A stretch of DNA of 18,835 nucleotides. Origin: DTLA01 sp034436295. GTDB lineage: Bacteria; Chloroflexota; Anaerolineae; DTLA01. The notes below the pieces were generated by a model, which searched no databases, was not told the DNA's origin, and saw nothing but the letters and a program-made list of their open reading frames with translations. Positions 1 through 6,935 of this stretch are shown one piece after another (positions within the stretch are counted from its first letter, which is position 1; each line of letters opens with the position of its first letter). The DNA lies in the NCBI GenBank assembly GCA_034436295.1, contig DAOTVT010000266.1:1-18835 (forward strand), in the 5' to 3' direction. The translations under genes were made by a program, and so were the position numbers.

Positions 1-83
1 CTTCGTGTGGTGGTTTCGTATAACTCTACTTTACACCAAGGGGCACCCCATTTTCAAGTCCTTCCTCAAAAAGGCCAAACTCC

Positions 84-231
84 AGGGCAGGTTTCCATAC
101 CTGCCCCCTGTCTTCGGCGGCTATGGAAAGCCGCCCTACGAAACTTGCACACAGAGACGCAAGGGCACAAAGGGATTGTTTTGTGTGCCTTTATCCCTCT
201 GTGTCTTTGTGCCTTTGTGTGAGAAAAATAT
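84..231. repeat. Palindrome-rich intergenic repeat, copy 1
   Basis: This is the first of two nearly identical ~148-bp copies, aligned without indels. It contains three inverted repeats in order. The first is GGGCAGGT/ACCTGCCC around TTCCAT (85-104). The second is GGCGGCT/AGCCGCC around ATGGAA. The third is a long imperfect palindrome with 29-nt arms at 148-176 and 193-221. The first two modules recur in the array at 13924-14470. Nothing codes here; short open frames across it are by-products of the repeat. The flanking bases 1-83 show nothing recognisable. Confidence 0.85.
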
Positions 232-250
232 TCCACACAAAGAGTGTAGT

Positions 251-398
251 AGGGCAGGTTTCCATACCTGCCCCCTGTCTTCGGCGGCTATGGAAAGCCG
301 CCCTACGAAACTTGCACACAGAGACGCAAGGGCACAAAGGGATCGTTTTGTGTGCTTTTATCCCTCTGTGTCTTTGTGCCTTTGTGTGAGAAAAATAT
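251..398. repeat. Palindrome-rich intergenic repeat, copy 2
   Basis: This is the second copy, offset by exactly 167 bp from the first and differing at only a few bases. The long-palindrome arms are at 315-343 and 360-388. It lies directly downstream of the minus-strand gene that stops at 420, so transcripts of that gene would run into these hairpins; a role in 3'-end formation is possible but unproven. A purine-rich tail resembling the arm sequence (401-427) runs into the end of that gene. Confidence 0.85.
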
Positions 399-419
399 CC
401 CAACAGAGACCGCAGAGAA

Positions 420-3400
420 TCAAGGAGCACTTTCCCCCTCGGCGATCTCCGCGGCGGGAGCCTTCCCGCGCAGCAGGCTTCGGAATCGCCCCACCGGAAT
501 GGCGGCCAACACCACGTCCAGGTCTTTCCCGCGGAACCCGCCGATGAGCCACAGGACGATCGGATACGCGACGATCGCCAGCAGCAGCCCCAGCAGCAGG
601 CTCACGGGGCGCGTCGCCCACAGGATGCCCGCGCACGCCAGCGACGCCACCAGCGGTTGCCACGTGATCCCCACCCACGGCACGCGCGTCAGGTGCTTGC
701 GGATGGCGTAGTAGAACGGCAGCAGGAGCGCGATCTCCGAGAAGATAAGGATCGCCGCCGCAGCCTGGTATCCGTACCTCGGCACGAACAGGAAGTTCAT
801 CACCACGTTGAAGGTCATCCCGATGAGGAACGCCTTGGTCAGGAATCGCTGCTGGTCAATGGCGATGAGCACGTACTGGGTAACGGCGTTGATGAACCCG
901 AAGGGCCGCGAGAGAATCAGCAGTTGCAGCGCGATCATGGATTGGGGCAGGTAGCGGCTGCCGCCCAGCACGGCGATGAGTTCGCGGGAGATGAACAGCG
1001 TGATGACGGTAACGGGCAGGATGAACATCAGGAGCAGGCGCAGCGACAGGATGTAGGCGCGCACCAGCGATTCGCGCGCCGACTCGGCGTAGCGCGACAT
1101 GAGCGGGAAGATGGCCAGCGTGAAGTACGACGGCACGATTTGCAGCGCGTCAATCCAGCGGTGGGCCGCCGAGTAGTATCCCACCTCTGCGTCGCCCCGA
1201 TACTGCTGGAGGAACTGGATGTCAATGCGGAAGAAGATGGTCGCCAGCAGGTGGTTGATCATCAGCGGGTACGAGTCGGACAGGAGGCGGCGGCCGAAAC
1301 TCGGCTCAAACTCCAGGCGCGGGCGGAAGTAGAACCGCGCCGCCAGGATGCCCAGGATGAGCAGCGTAACCACGTTGACCACCACCGACACGCCCGCCAG
1401 CCCTACCACTCCCCAGCCCAGCAGCAGCACCAGCGCCCCCAGCATCACCCGCAGAATCGTGGTAACCGACGAGATGGCGGCGGGGTACTCCATCTGCTCG
1501 TGGGCGTAGAACACCGACGAGATGGCCTCGGCGAAACTGCTGAAGATGAGCCCGATGCTGAACAGCAGCACCGCCCACACGGTCTCCATGGCCATATTGC
1601 CGACCCGCGCCGACAGCACCAGGATGCCCGCCAGGATGGGCAAGGACACCGCCCACAACAGCAGCCGCAGCACGAGGGTGTTGCCCAGGTAGCGGCGCTG
1701 CTCTTCGGGCTTCTTGGACGCCTCGCGGGTCAGGAGCGTCCCCAGGCCGAACAGGACGAGAATCTCAAAGTACCCGATGAGGTTGACGGCCGTCTGGTAT
1801 CGCCCCGCGCCCACCGGAGCCAGGATGCGCAACATGAGCATGGCGAAGACCAGGTCAATGAAGCGGTTCAGCAGCGACATGCCCATCAGCACCAGCGAGT
1901 TCTTCGCCACGCGCTTCACCGCCGAGTCGCCCGCGTCGGCGCGGTAGAAACGCCGCCACACGGCAAACACCGCCAGCAGCACCATGGACATGGCCGCCAG
2001 GAACGAGGCGTACAGCCCCAACTTGAACGACATGGGCGTGTACTTGAAGCGGATGGTGTACGTGCCTGGCTCCAGGTACACGGCGCGGAAGTTGCCGTCG
2101 GCGCGGTAGAGGGCCAGTTCGCGTTCGTCGGCGTCGCCCTCGGCCCTGGCATACGCCTTCCACCCCGGAAAGTAACTGTCGCCGAGCACCACCAGGCTGG
2201 GTTGGGCCAGGCTGGCCTTCAGGAACACCTCGTTGCCCGCGTAGGATTCCACCGCCACCGGCGCGTACTGGGCAGGCTGCGCGGCGGCCTGGGCGCGGAA
2301 CCCCTGCTCCTCTTCCAGCACCACGTACTCGCGCGGGTCGTACTGCTTCAGCGCGTCGCCCACCTTCTCGCGGGGCACGACGACAGCGGCGGTGGCCGGT
2401 AGCGCGAAGGCGCGAGGCATGGCGTTCTGGTTCTCGTACACCCGCACCTCGCCGTCGTAAACCAGTTTGTAGCCCGCGTGGTCCAGCGCCTGCGTCGTGA
2501 TGACGTACTTCACGTTCAGCAGGTGCAGCAAGGGCGAGTCCAGCGAGTTCCGTTCCGACAGCGGCGCGATGCGGTTGTACAGCAGTTCGTCCTGCGCCTC
2601 AATCCACCCCATGTACTCCACGTACTGCTTGGGGATGATGGAGTCGTACCCTCGGATGTCCTGGAAGCCGAAGATCATGCCCGAATTGGCGTTGAAGGGC
2701 TTTTCGCCGGGCGCGATGAACGTGGTGAACCGCCACAGGCTTTGGTCGCGCTGGAGGAAGTCCACCACCGGCGGCTTGAACTCCAGCAGCGCCGGGTCGG
2801 TCCTGGGGTTGAACCCGATGCCCACCACGAATAGGTCCAGGGCGACGACGGCTGCGGCGGCGATTTTCCACCCGTGCCCGCGCGCCCGCGCCGCCCGCCG
2901 CACCACCAGCCCCGCCAGAAGCAGGAACAGTCCGAACAGGAAGAAGTTGCGGAACTGGTACGAGTACAGCATGGCCCCGTCGGCGAAGGCGCGCTGCGCC
3001 AGCCCCTGCGTCTGGACGAAGCGGTCGGCCAGGCGGAGCGTGAACCCGCCCAGCGCGCGGGACAGCAGGAGCGCGCCAAGCCCCAGCGCCCCGACCGCCG
3101 CCGCGAAACCGGCCAGCCGCCGGGTCGCGCGGTTCACGCGCTCGGAATCGGCTGCCCAGCGGGAGAGCGCCGTGATCCCCAGGCCCGCCAGCACCGCCAT
3201 GCTGAGCGTGTAGGCGAAGACCCAGCGGAACGGCGAATGCAACTGGTTGGCGCCGGGGACCAGGTAGAAGAACAGCGCGTACAGCGGCGTGCCGAACGCC
3301 ATCAGCACCGACACGACGGCCAGCGACGCGAAAATCCACACGGCCGCGCCGCGCCTGCGAATGACGGCGATGACGGCCAGCAGGAGCGGCAGGATGCCGA

Positions 3401-4547
3401 CGTAACTTCCCGCCTCCACGTAGTTCTTCCACGTGGGCAACCCCTTCGTCCACGCGATTTCGGTGATAGGTTCGCCCAGGGCGTTGGTGGTAACGGGCAC
3501 AACCTGCCAGCGGAACAGGTCAAAGTACTGGTGATGGCTGGGGTTGCCGAAGAAGTCGGGGACGAAGAACGTGATGATCTGCCGCCAGGGATAGGCCCAG
3601 CCCACGACCTGCTGGTAACTCACGGCCCCCTGGCGGAAGTTCTGGCGGACCAGTTCGTACAGGGGAATCCACTGCACCGCGCCCAGGCCGATGCCCAGCA
3701 CGCCCAGCGCCGCCAGCCAGGCCACCGCCCGCCCCGCCATGGGCCAGAAGGCCCGCCGGTGCCGCACCCACAGGGCGACGAGCCGCCCCGCCGTGTAGTA
3801 GGCCAGGATGATGGCCACGTACACCATGATCTCCACGTGGCCCGCCAATATCTGCATGCCCAGGCCGGCGGCCCCCACGAGCACCCACAGCGCGGCCCTC
3901 CAGTGGCCGGCAGACGCTTCGGCCAGGCGCAGCAGTTTCTCGGCCACCCACAGCAGGAAGGGCAACCACGTAACCGCGCCGACGATCATGGGGAAGTCCA
4001 CGCTCACCACCATGAACGCGCTGAAGGTGAACGTAACCCCTGCCACGAACGCCCCCGCACGGCTGGCCCCCAGCGTCCGCACGAACAGGTACGTGAACAG
4101 CCCCGCCAGCACGAAGTGGATATACGTGAACACGCCGTAGGCCAGGGGCAGCGGCAGCGCGTAGTACACGAGGCTCAGGGGATACATGGCCGAATGCTGC
4201 CCCGCCGCCAGGAAGGGAACCCCCGCGAACAGGTAGGGGTTCCACAGGGGAATCTGCCGCTGGTGGAGCGACTGCAGGATGAACTGCTTCCAGACGTAGT
4301 TCTCCAGGATGAGGTCGCTCAGCAGTTCGTTGTGGGGGAAGCGAACGCCGAGCGACGCCGCGAAGGTGCGCCACGGCTCAAAGGCGAACAGATTGTCGGC
4401 GGGCAGCAGGGTCTTGCCGCCCAGGAGCACCGGCCAGAAGAAGATCAGCGGGAGCAGCACGAATCCGAGCACAGGGAGAAGCCTGCGCCCGCGAGGAGTC
4501 TGGAAAAACCGAATCCCTGCGCCGAAACCAGCCTTGACGCCGCTCAC
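420..4547 (-). CDS. YfhO-family (GT-C-like) membrane protein fused to a Wzx/MOP-type polysaccharide flippase
   Basis: This is a 1375-residue polytopic membrane protein with two fused halves. Residues 1 to ~865 match the YfhO family. They have a first membrane segment at ~22-42, an acidic external loop with D51 and D78, the family signature PLWNPYLFAGVPF at 100-112, many membrane helices, and a C-terminal external beta domain with an SYFPGWKAY motif near 790-800 that ends in one more helix at ~845-863. After a short charged linker, residues ~876-1335 read as a complete MOP-superfamily oligosaccharide flippase: it begins KNSLVLMGMSLLNRF and carries the usual run of about a dozen helices. YfhO proteins are GT-C-like transferases that use polyprenyl-phosphate sugars outside the membrane; flippases move lipid-linked sugars across it. 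The start is GTG, and GTGA overlaps the stop of the upstream GT2 gene, so translation is probably coupled. There is no stop or frame change at the junction. The substrate is unknown. Confidence 0.9.
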   Translation of the reverse strand: MSGVKAGFGAGIRFFQTPRGRRLLPVLGFVLLPLIFFWPVLLGGKTLLPADNLFAFEPWRTFAASLGVRFPHNELLSDLILENYVWKQFILQSLHQRQIPLWNPYLFAGVPFLAAGQHSAMYPLSLVYYALPLPLAYGVFTYIHFVLAGLFTYLFVRTLGASRAGAFVAGVTFTFSAFMVVSVDFPMIVGAVTWLPFLLWVAEKLLRLAEASAGHWRAALWVLVGAAGLGMQILAGHVEIMVYVAIILAYYTAGRLVALWVRHRRAFWPMAGRAVAWLAALGVLGIGLGAVQWIPLYELVRQNFRQGAVSYQQVVGWAYPWRQIITFFVPDFFGNPSHHQYFDLFRWQVVPVTTNALGEPITEIAWTKGLPTWKNYVEAGSYVGILPLLLAVIAVIRRRGAAVWIFASLAVVSVLMAFGTPLYALFFYLVPGANQLHSPFRWVFAYTLSMAVLAGLGITALSRWAADSERVNRATRRLAGFAAAVGALGLGALLLSRALGGFTLRLADRFVQTQGLAQRAFADGAMLYSYQFRNFFLFGLFLLLAGLVVRRAARARGHGWKIAAAAVVALDLFVVGIGFNPRTDPALLEFKPPVVDFLQRDQSLWRFTTFIAPGEKPFNANSGMIFGFQDIRGYDSIIPKQYVEYMGWIEAQDELLYNRIAPLSERNSLDSPLLHLLNVKYVITTQALDHAGYKLVYDGEVRVYENQNAMPRAFALPATAAVVVPREKVGDALKQYDPREYVVLEEEQGFRAQAAAQPAQYAPVAVESYAGNEVFLKASLAQPSLVVLGDSYFPGWKAYARAEGDADERELALYRADGNFRAVYLEPGTYTIRFKYTPMSFKLGLYASFLAAMSMVLLAVFAVWRRFYRADAGDSAVKRVAKNSLVLMGMSLLNRFIDLVFAMLMLRILAPVGAGRYQTAVNLIGYFEILVLFGLGTLLTREASKKPEEQRRYLGNTLVLRLLLWAVSLPILAGILVLSARVGNMAMETVWAVLLFSIGLIFSSFAEAISSVFYAHEQMEYPAAISSVTTILRVMLGALVLLLGWGVVGLAGVSVVVNVVTLLILGILAARFYFRPRLEFEPSFGRRLLSDSYPLMINHLLATIFFRIDIQFLQQYRGDAEVGYYSAAHRWIDALQIVPSYFTLAIFPLMSRYAESARESLVRAYILSLRLLLMFILPVTVITLFISRELIAVLGGSRYLPQSMIALQLLILSRPFGFINAVTQYVLIAIDQQRFLTKAFLIGMTFNVVMNFLFVPRYGYQAAAAILIFSEIALLLPFYYAIRKHLTRVPWVGITWQPLVASLACAGILWATRPVSLLLGLLLAIVAYPIVLWLIGGFRGKDLDVVLAAIPVGRFRSLLRGKAPAAEIAEGESAP

Positions 4548-5290
4548 CCGCCCCCTCGGAGCCGCCGATACCGCCAGCGAATCTCAAACACGCGCCATGC
4601 GGCCTCTAACTTCACGGGCATGGTCATCTTGGACCTGCCGATACGCCGATCCTCAAAGAAGATGGGGACTTCCAGTATCCGCAGCCCCAACTTCTCGCTC
4701 AGGTAGGCCATCTCCACCTGGAAGATGTACCCGCCGGAGTGCACGCGGTCCAGGTCTATGCGCTCCAACGCCTCGCGGCGCCAGCACTTGAACCCTGCCG
4801 TGGCGTCGCGCGTCTTGACGCCCAGGATGAGCCGCGTGTACACGCTGTTGGCGAACCAACTCAACAGGTAGCGGCCCAGGCCCCATTGCTCGTCCAGCCG
4901 CCCGCCCTCCACGTAGCGGGAGCCGACCACGACATCGTAGTCCCGTATCTTGTCCAGAAACACGGGTATGTAGTTGGGCGAGTGGGAGAAGTCGGCGTCC
5001 ATCTGGATGATGTAGTCGGCGCCGTGGGCCATGGCGTAGCGGAAGCCCGTAACGTAGGCCGTGCCCAGCCCCATCTTGCCGGGGCGGTGGATGACGTGCA
5101 GGCGGCCGGGGTATTTGGCGGCCAGTGCGTCGGCCACCTCGCCCGTGCCGTCCGGCGAGGCGTCGTCCACGACCAGAATCTCCAGGCCCTGCACCGGCTG
5201 GGCGAACAGTTCCGCCACAATGGTGGGCAGGTTGTCGGCCTCGTTGTAGGTCGGTATGACAACCATGGTCAAACGGGTTGCGTCCGTCAT
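4544..5290 (-). CDS. Dolichyl/polyprenyl-phosphate mannose synthase-like GT2 glycosyltransferase
   Basis: This 248-residue GT2 enzyme resembles DPM1. It is expected to transfer a hexose, probably mannose, from a nucleotide sugar to polyprenyl phosphate on the cytoplasmic face. Visible motifs are the N-terminal VVIPTYNEADN (10-20), VDDASPDGT (41-49), the metal-binding MDADFSH (97-103), VGSRYVEGG (122-130) and ATAGFKCWRREALE (163-176). It lacks the C-terminal membrane helices found in some bacterial relatives. The ATG at 5290 was chosen because GAGAAGGG lies 7 nt upstream and a strong promoter sits just beyond it; an upstream in-frame ATG at 5413 would place the promoter inside the gene. It is the first gene of a two-gene operon and its TGA overlaps the next GTG start. 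It is the natural supplier of activated lipid-sugar for the YfhO half of the downstream fusion. The exact sugar cannot be read from sequence. Confidence 0.92.
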   Translation of the reverse strand: MTDATRLTMVVIPTYNEADNLPTIVAELFAQPVQGLEILVVDDASPDGTGEVADALAAKYPGRLHVIHRPGKMGLGTAYVTGFRYAMAHGADYIIQMDADFSHSPNYIPVFLDKIRDYDVVVGSRYVEGGRLDEQWGLGRYLLSWFANSVYTRLILGVKTRDATAGFKCWRREALERIDLDRVHSGGYIFQVEMAYLSEKLGLRILEVPIFFEDRRIGRSKMTMPVKLEAAWRVFEIRWRYRRLRGGG

Positions 5291-5324
5291 CAAGCATCCC
5301 TTCTCAGCATAGGGTGGTGTTGCG

Positions 5325-5354
5325 ATTATAGTCCTTTCGGCGGGGCGGGTCAAA
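5325..5354 (-). promoter_or_regulatory. Sigma-70-type promoter of the GT2/YfhO-flippase operon
   Basis: On the minus strand a TTTGAC -35 box (5349-5354) is followed after 18 bp by a consensus TATAAT -10 box (5325-5330). The expected transcript start is near 5317, giving a leader of about 27 nt that contains the GAGAAGGG ribosome site. Confidence 0.75.
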
Positions 5355-5406
5355 CGGAGTTTGTCTGACATGTGCGTGAATTCTCTCCGAAAGTCGTCGG
5401 GGCATA

Positions 5407-5435
5407 TTGCCAAGCGCGCGCAAATGCGCTATAAT
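5407..5435 (+). promoter_or_regulatory. Promoter of the response-regulator gene
   Basis: TTGCCA (5407-5412), a 17-bp spacer and TATAAT (5430-5435). The transcript would start near 5442, leaving a leader of about 138 nt. The same TTGCCA-17-TATAAT arrangement precedes hpf and tRNA-Ser in this window. Confidence 0.75.
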
Positions 5436-5438
5436 AGG

Positions 5439-5562
5439 TGTGCACGCACAGGGGACTCACATTTTTCACCTCCATTGCCACCAGGGATATTGAGAAGCGA
5501 CTGCCGGCACGGGGGGCTTTTTTCGCTCGCGGGCCAGGCAGCATCGCTATAGTGGCCAGGCA
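5439..5562. promoter_or_regulatory. Possible operator elements in the response-regulator leader
   Basis: A perfect 12-bp palindrome TGTGCACGCACA (5439-5450) sits on the predicted transcript start. Further down, GGCCAGGCA occurs twice as a direct repeat at 5532-5540 and 5554-5562, exactly 22 bp (two helical turns) apart, flanking a TATAGT. OmpR-family regulators bind direct repeats in helical phase, so self-regulation is possible. This is inference from spacing only. The rest of this leader shows no gene. Confidence 0.35.
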
Positions 5563-5579
5563 AATTCCGGACATCGCCT

Positions 5580-6257
5580 ATGGAGACCAAAATCCTTCTG
5601 ATTGACGACGACCTCCTGGAAGCGGAGCGAATCCAGGCTTCTTTGCAGCGCGCGGGTTTTCACGTGCAGATGGCTCCGCCCAGCCGCAAGGCGGTGCGCC
5701 TGGCGAAGGGGCAAGGGCACGCCCTGGTTGTCCTCAGCCTGAACGGCCATACCACATCTCCCCAATCCTTTGGCAACTCGCTGCGGCGCGCCATCGGCTC
5801 CACGCCGCTGGTGTTCGTGCCGCCCGTCGGCGTTCAGGTGCCGGCGGCGGAGAATCAGCGCGTGCTGGATCGTCCGACCACAACCCGCCGAATCCTGTAC
5901 CATGTGCGGCGACTGCTCGCGCAACAGAAGCCCAGCCCCATTCACGTGGGCCATCTGACGCTGGACTACGAGAACCAGTGCGTGTGGAAAGGCGAGGAGC
6001 GATGCCGTCTGACCCCCAAGGAGTTCCGCCTCCTGGAGTTCTTCATGACCCGCCCCCGCGAGGTGCTGTCCAAGAAGCAGATTCTGGAGGCCGTGTGGGA
6101 TACGACGTACATGGGCTACGTCCGCACCATCTACGTGCACATCCGTTGGCTGCGGAAGAAGTTGGAGGCAGACCCCTGCCGCCCCGAGTACATCCGCACG
6201 GTGCGCGGCATCGGGTACGTGTTCAGTTGCCCCGAAGCGCCCGCGCCCGAAGGGTAG
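5580..6257 (+). CDS. OmpR/PhoB-type response regulator with degenerate receiver domain
   Basis: This 225-residue protein has a receiver-like domain (~3-108) and an OmpR-type winged-helix DNA-binding domain (~120-218). The latter is shown by LTPKEFRLLEFFMTRPREVLSKK, the recognition region ending in RWLRKKLE, and a final VRGIGYVF hairpin. The receiver keeps the acidic cluster D9-D11, but the expected phospho-acceptor Asp is Ser (VLSLNG, S53) and the usual Lys-Pro pair near its end is Arg-Pro (R98-P99). It is therefore probably not controlled by ordinary phosphorylation. No histidine kinase is next to it. The ATG at 5580 has only a weak upstream CCGGA, but it is the only start that gives the conserved N-terminal strand. 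An HNH gene with its own promoter follows. Its targets are unknown; self-regulation is possible. Confidence 0.9.
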   Translation: METKILLIDDDLLEAERIQASLQRAGFHVQMAPPSRKAVRLAKGQGHALVVLSLNGHTTSPQSFGNSLRRAIGSTPLVFVPPVGVQVPAAENQRVLDRPTTTRRILYHVRRLLAQQKPSPIHVGHLTLDYENQCVWKGEERCRLTPKEFRLLEFFMTRPREVLSKKQILEAVWDTTYMGYVRTIYVHIRWLRKKLEADPCRPEYIRTVRGIGYVFSCPEAPAPEG

Positions 6258-6293
6258 GCTCGCCGGGCCAGCCCATGCGCGGCCTCTCGCCCC

Positions 6294-6327
6294 ATTTTGT
6301 AGCCCTTCGCAAACCGTGCTACAATAT
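6294..6327 (+). promoter_or_regulatory. HNH gene promoter overlapped by an inverted repeat (possible operator)
   Basis: TTGTAG (6297-6302), a 17-bp spacer and TACAAT (6320-6325) form a good promoter. A dyad with 10-nt arms, ATTTTGTAGC (6294-6303) and GCTACAATAT (6318-6327), matches at 9 of 10 positions and covers both promoter boxes. A dimeric repressor bound there would block the polymerase; the binder is unknown. Confidence 0.6.
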
Positions 6328-6375
6328 GCGGTAACATTGGGCCAAGCGTTCATCGTGCCGAGGGGGAGGAGAACA

Positions 6376-6879
6376 GTGCATACCCCCGTTCTGGTGCTGA
6401 ATCACAACTTCCAACCGTTGCACGTATGCAGCACGCGCCGGGCCATGACCCTGCTCTACCTGGGCAAGGCGGAGGTCGTGGAGAATGGCCGCGGGTACGT
6501 GCGCACGCCCTCGCGCCTGCTGCCCCGCCCGTCGGTCATTCGGCTCCACCGGACCGTGATGCGTCCCTATCCGCGGGTGCGCCTCAGCAAGAAGGAAATC
6601 TTCCGGCGCGACAACTACACGTGCCAGTACTGCGGGCAACCGTCCAAGCACCTCACGGTGGACCATGTGATTCCCCGCCACAAGGGCGGCACGCCCACGT
6701 GGGACAACCTGGTGTCGGCGTGTCCCGCGTGCAATCGGCGCAAGGGCGGGCGGACGCCCCAAGAGGCCCAGATGCGGCTTCTGCGGCCCGCGTTTGAGCC
6801 GCGCGCCAACAGCCTGTACCTGTTCCGCCACTACCTGGACGAATACGAGGAATGGCGCAAGTTCATTGAAGGCTGGTGA
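6376..6879 (+). CDS. HNH endonuclease family protein
   Basis: This 167-residue protein has an N-terminal region typical of a widespread stand-alone HNH family (LVLNHNFQPLHV, then LGKAEVVE), followed by a zinc-binding HNH nuclease fold. Visible elements are CQYCG (83-87), VDHVIPRHKGG (95-105) with the conserved Asp-His, the Asn of WDNLV (N111), and the second knuckle CPACNRRKGG (116-125). The GTG start at 6376 follows an excellent AGGGGGAGGA ribosome site; an in-frame ATG at 6316 lies inside the promoter and was rejected. The family probably cuts DNA, but its biological role (repair, restriction or other) is not established. No methylase or partner lies nearby. It is monocistronic, with its own promoter and a hairpin after the stop. 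Confidence 0.9.
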   Translation: MHTPVLVLNHNFQPLHVCSTRRAMTLLYLGKAEVVENGRGYVRTPSRLLPRPSVIRLHRTVMRPYPRVRLSKKEIFRRDNYTCQYCGQPSKHLTVDHVIPRHKGGTPTWDNLVSACPACNRRKGGRTPQEAQMRLLRPAFEPRANSLYLFRHYLDEYEEWRKFIEGW

Positions 6880-6908
6880 GTTGCCGAGGCTTTGCGCAAG
6901 ATGTCCGA

Positions 6909-6934
6909 ACGACCCGCCCACAGAGGCGGGTCGT
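6909..6934 (+). terminator. Hairpin between convergent genes, likely terminator
   Basis: A 10-bp perfect stem (ACGACCCGCC / GGCGGGTCGT) with a 6-nt loop is followed by CTTATT on the plus strand. It sits 30 nt after the HNH stop and directly after the stop of the convergent minus-strand gene, so it may serve both, though the minus side lacks a T-run. Confidence 0.65.
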
Positions 6935-6935
6935 C

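Noticed and set aside
5..547. Possible small genes at the left edge
   Set aside because: They span the duplicated hairpin repeat and change with it; no start signals or conserved composition.
657..4706. Long plus-strand open frames (657-2402, 2874-4706) opposite the YfhO-flippase gene
   Set aside because: The products are Gln/Arg/His-rich without domains, as expected opposite a GC-rich gene; the minus-strand gene has clear family motifs throughout.
5500..5530. Intrinsic terminator at the GGGGGGC-TTTTTT run in the response-regulator leader
   Set aside because: Only a 3- to 5-bp stem can be drawn before or around the T-run, too weak to call a terminator or attenuator.
5547..6353. Minus-strand open frame opposite the response regulator
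   Set aside because: No family resemblance; the plus-strand frame has a clear winged-helix domain and its own promoter.
6376..6879. Restriction-modification system or homing endonuclease context for the HNH gene
   Set aside because: No methyltransferase, specificity subunit, intron or intein boundary is visible near it.
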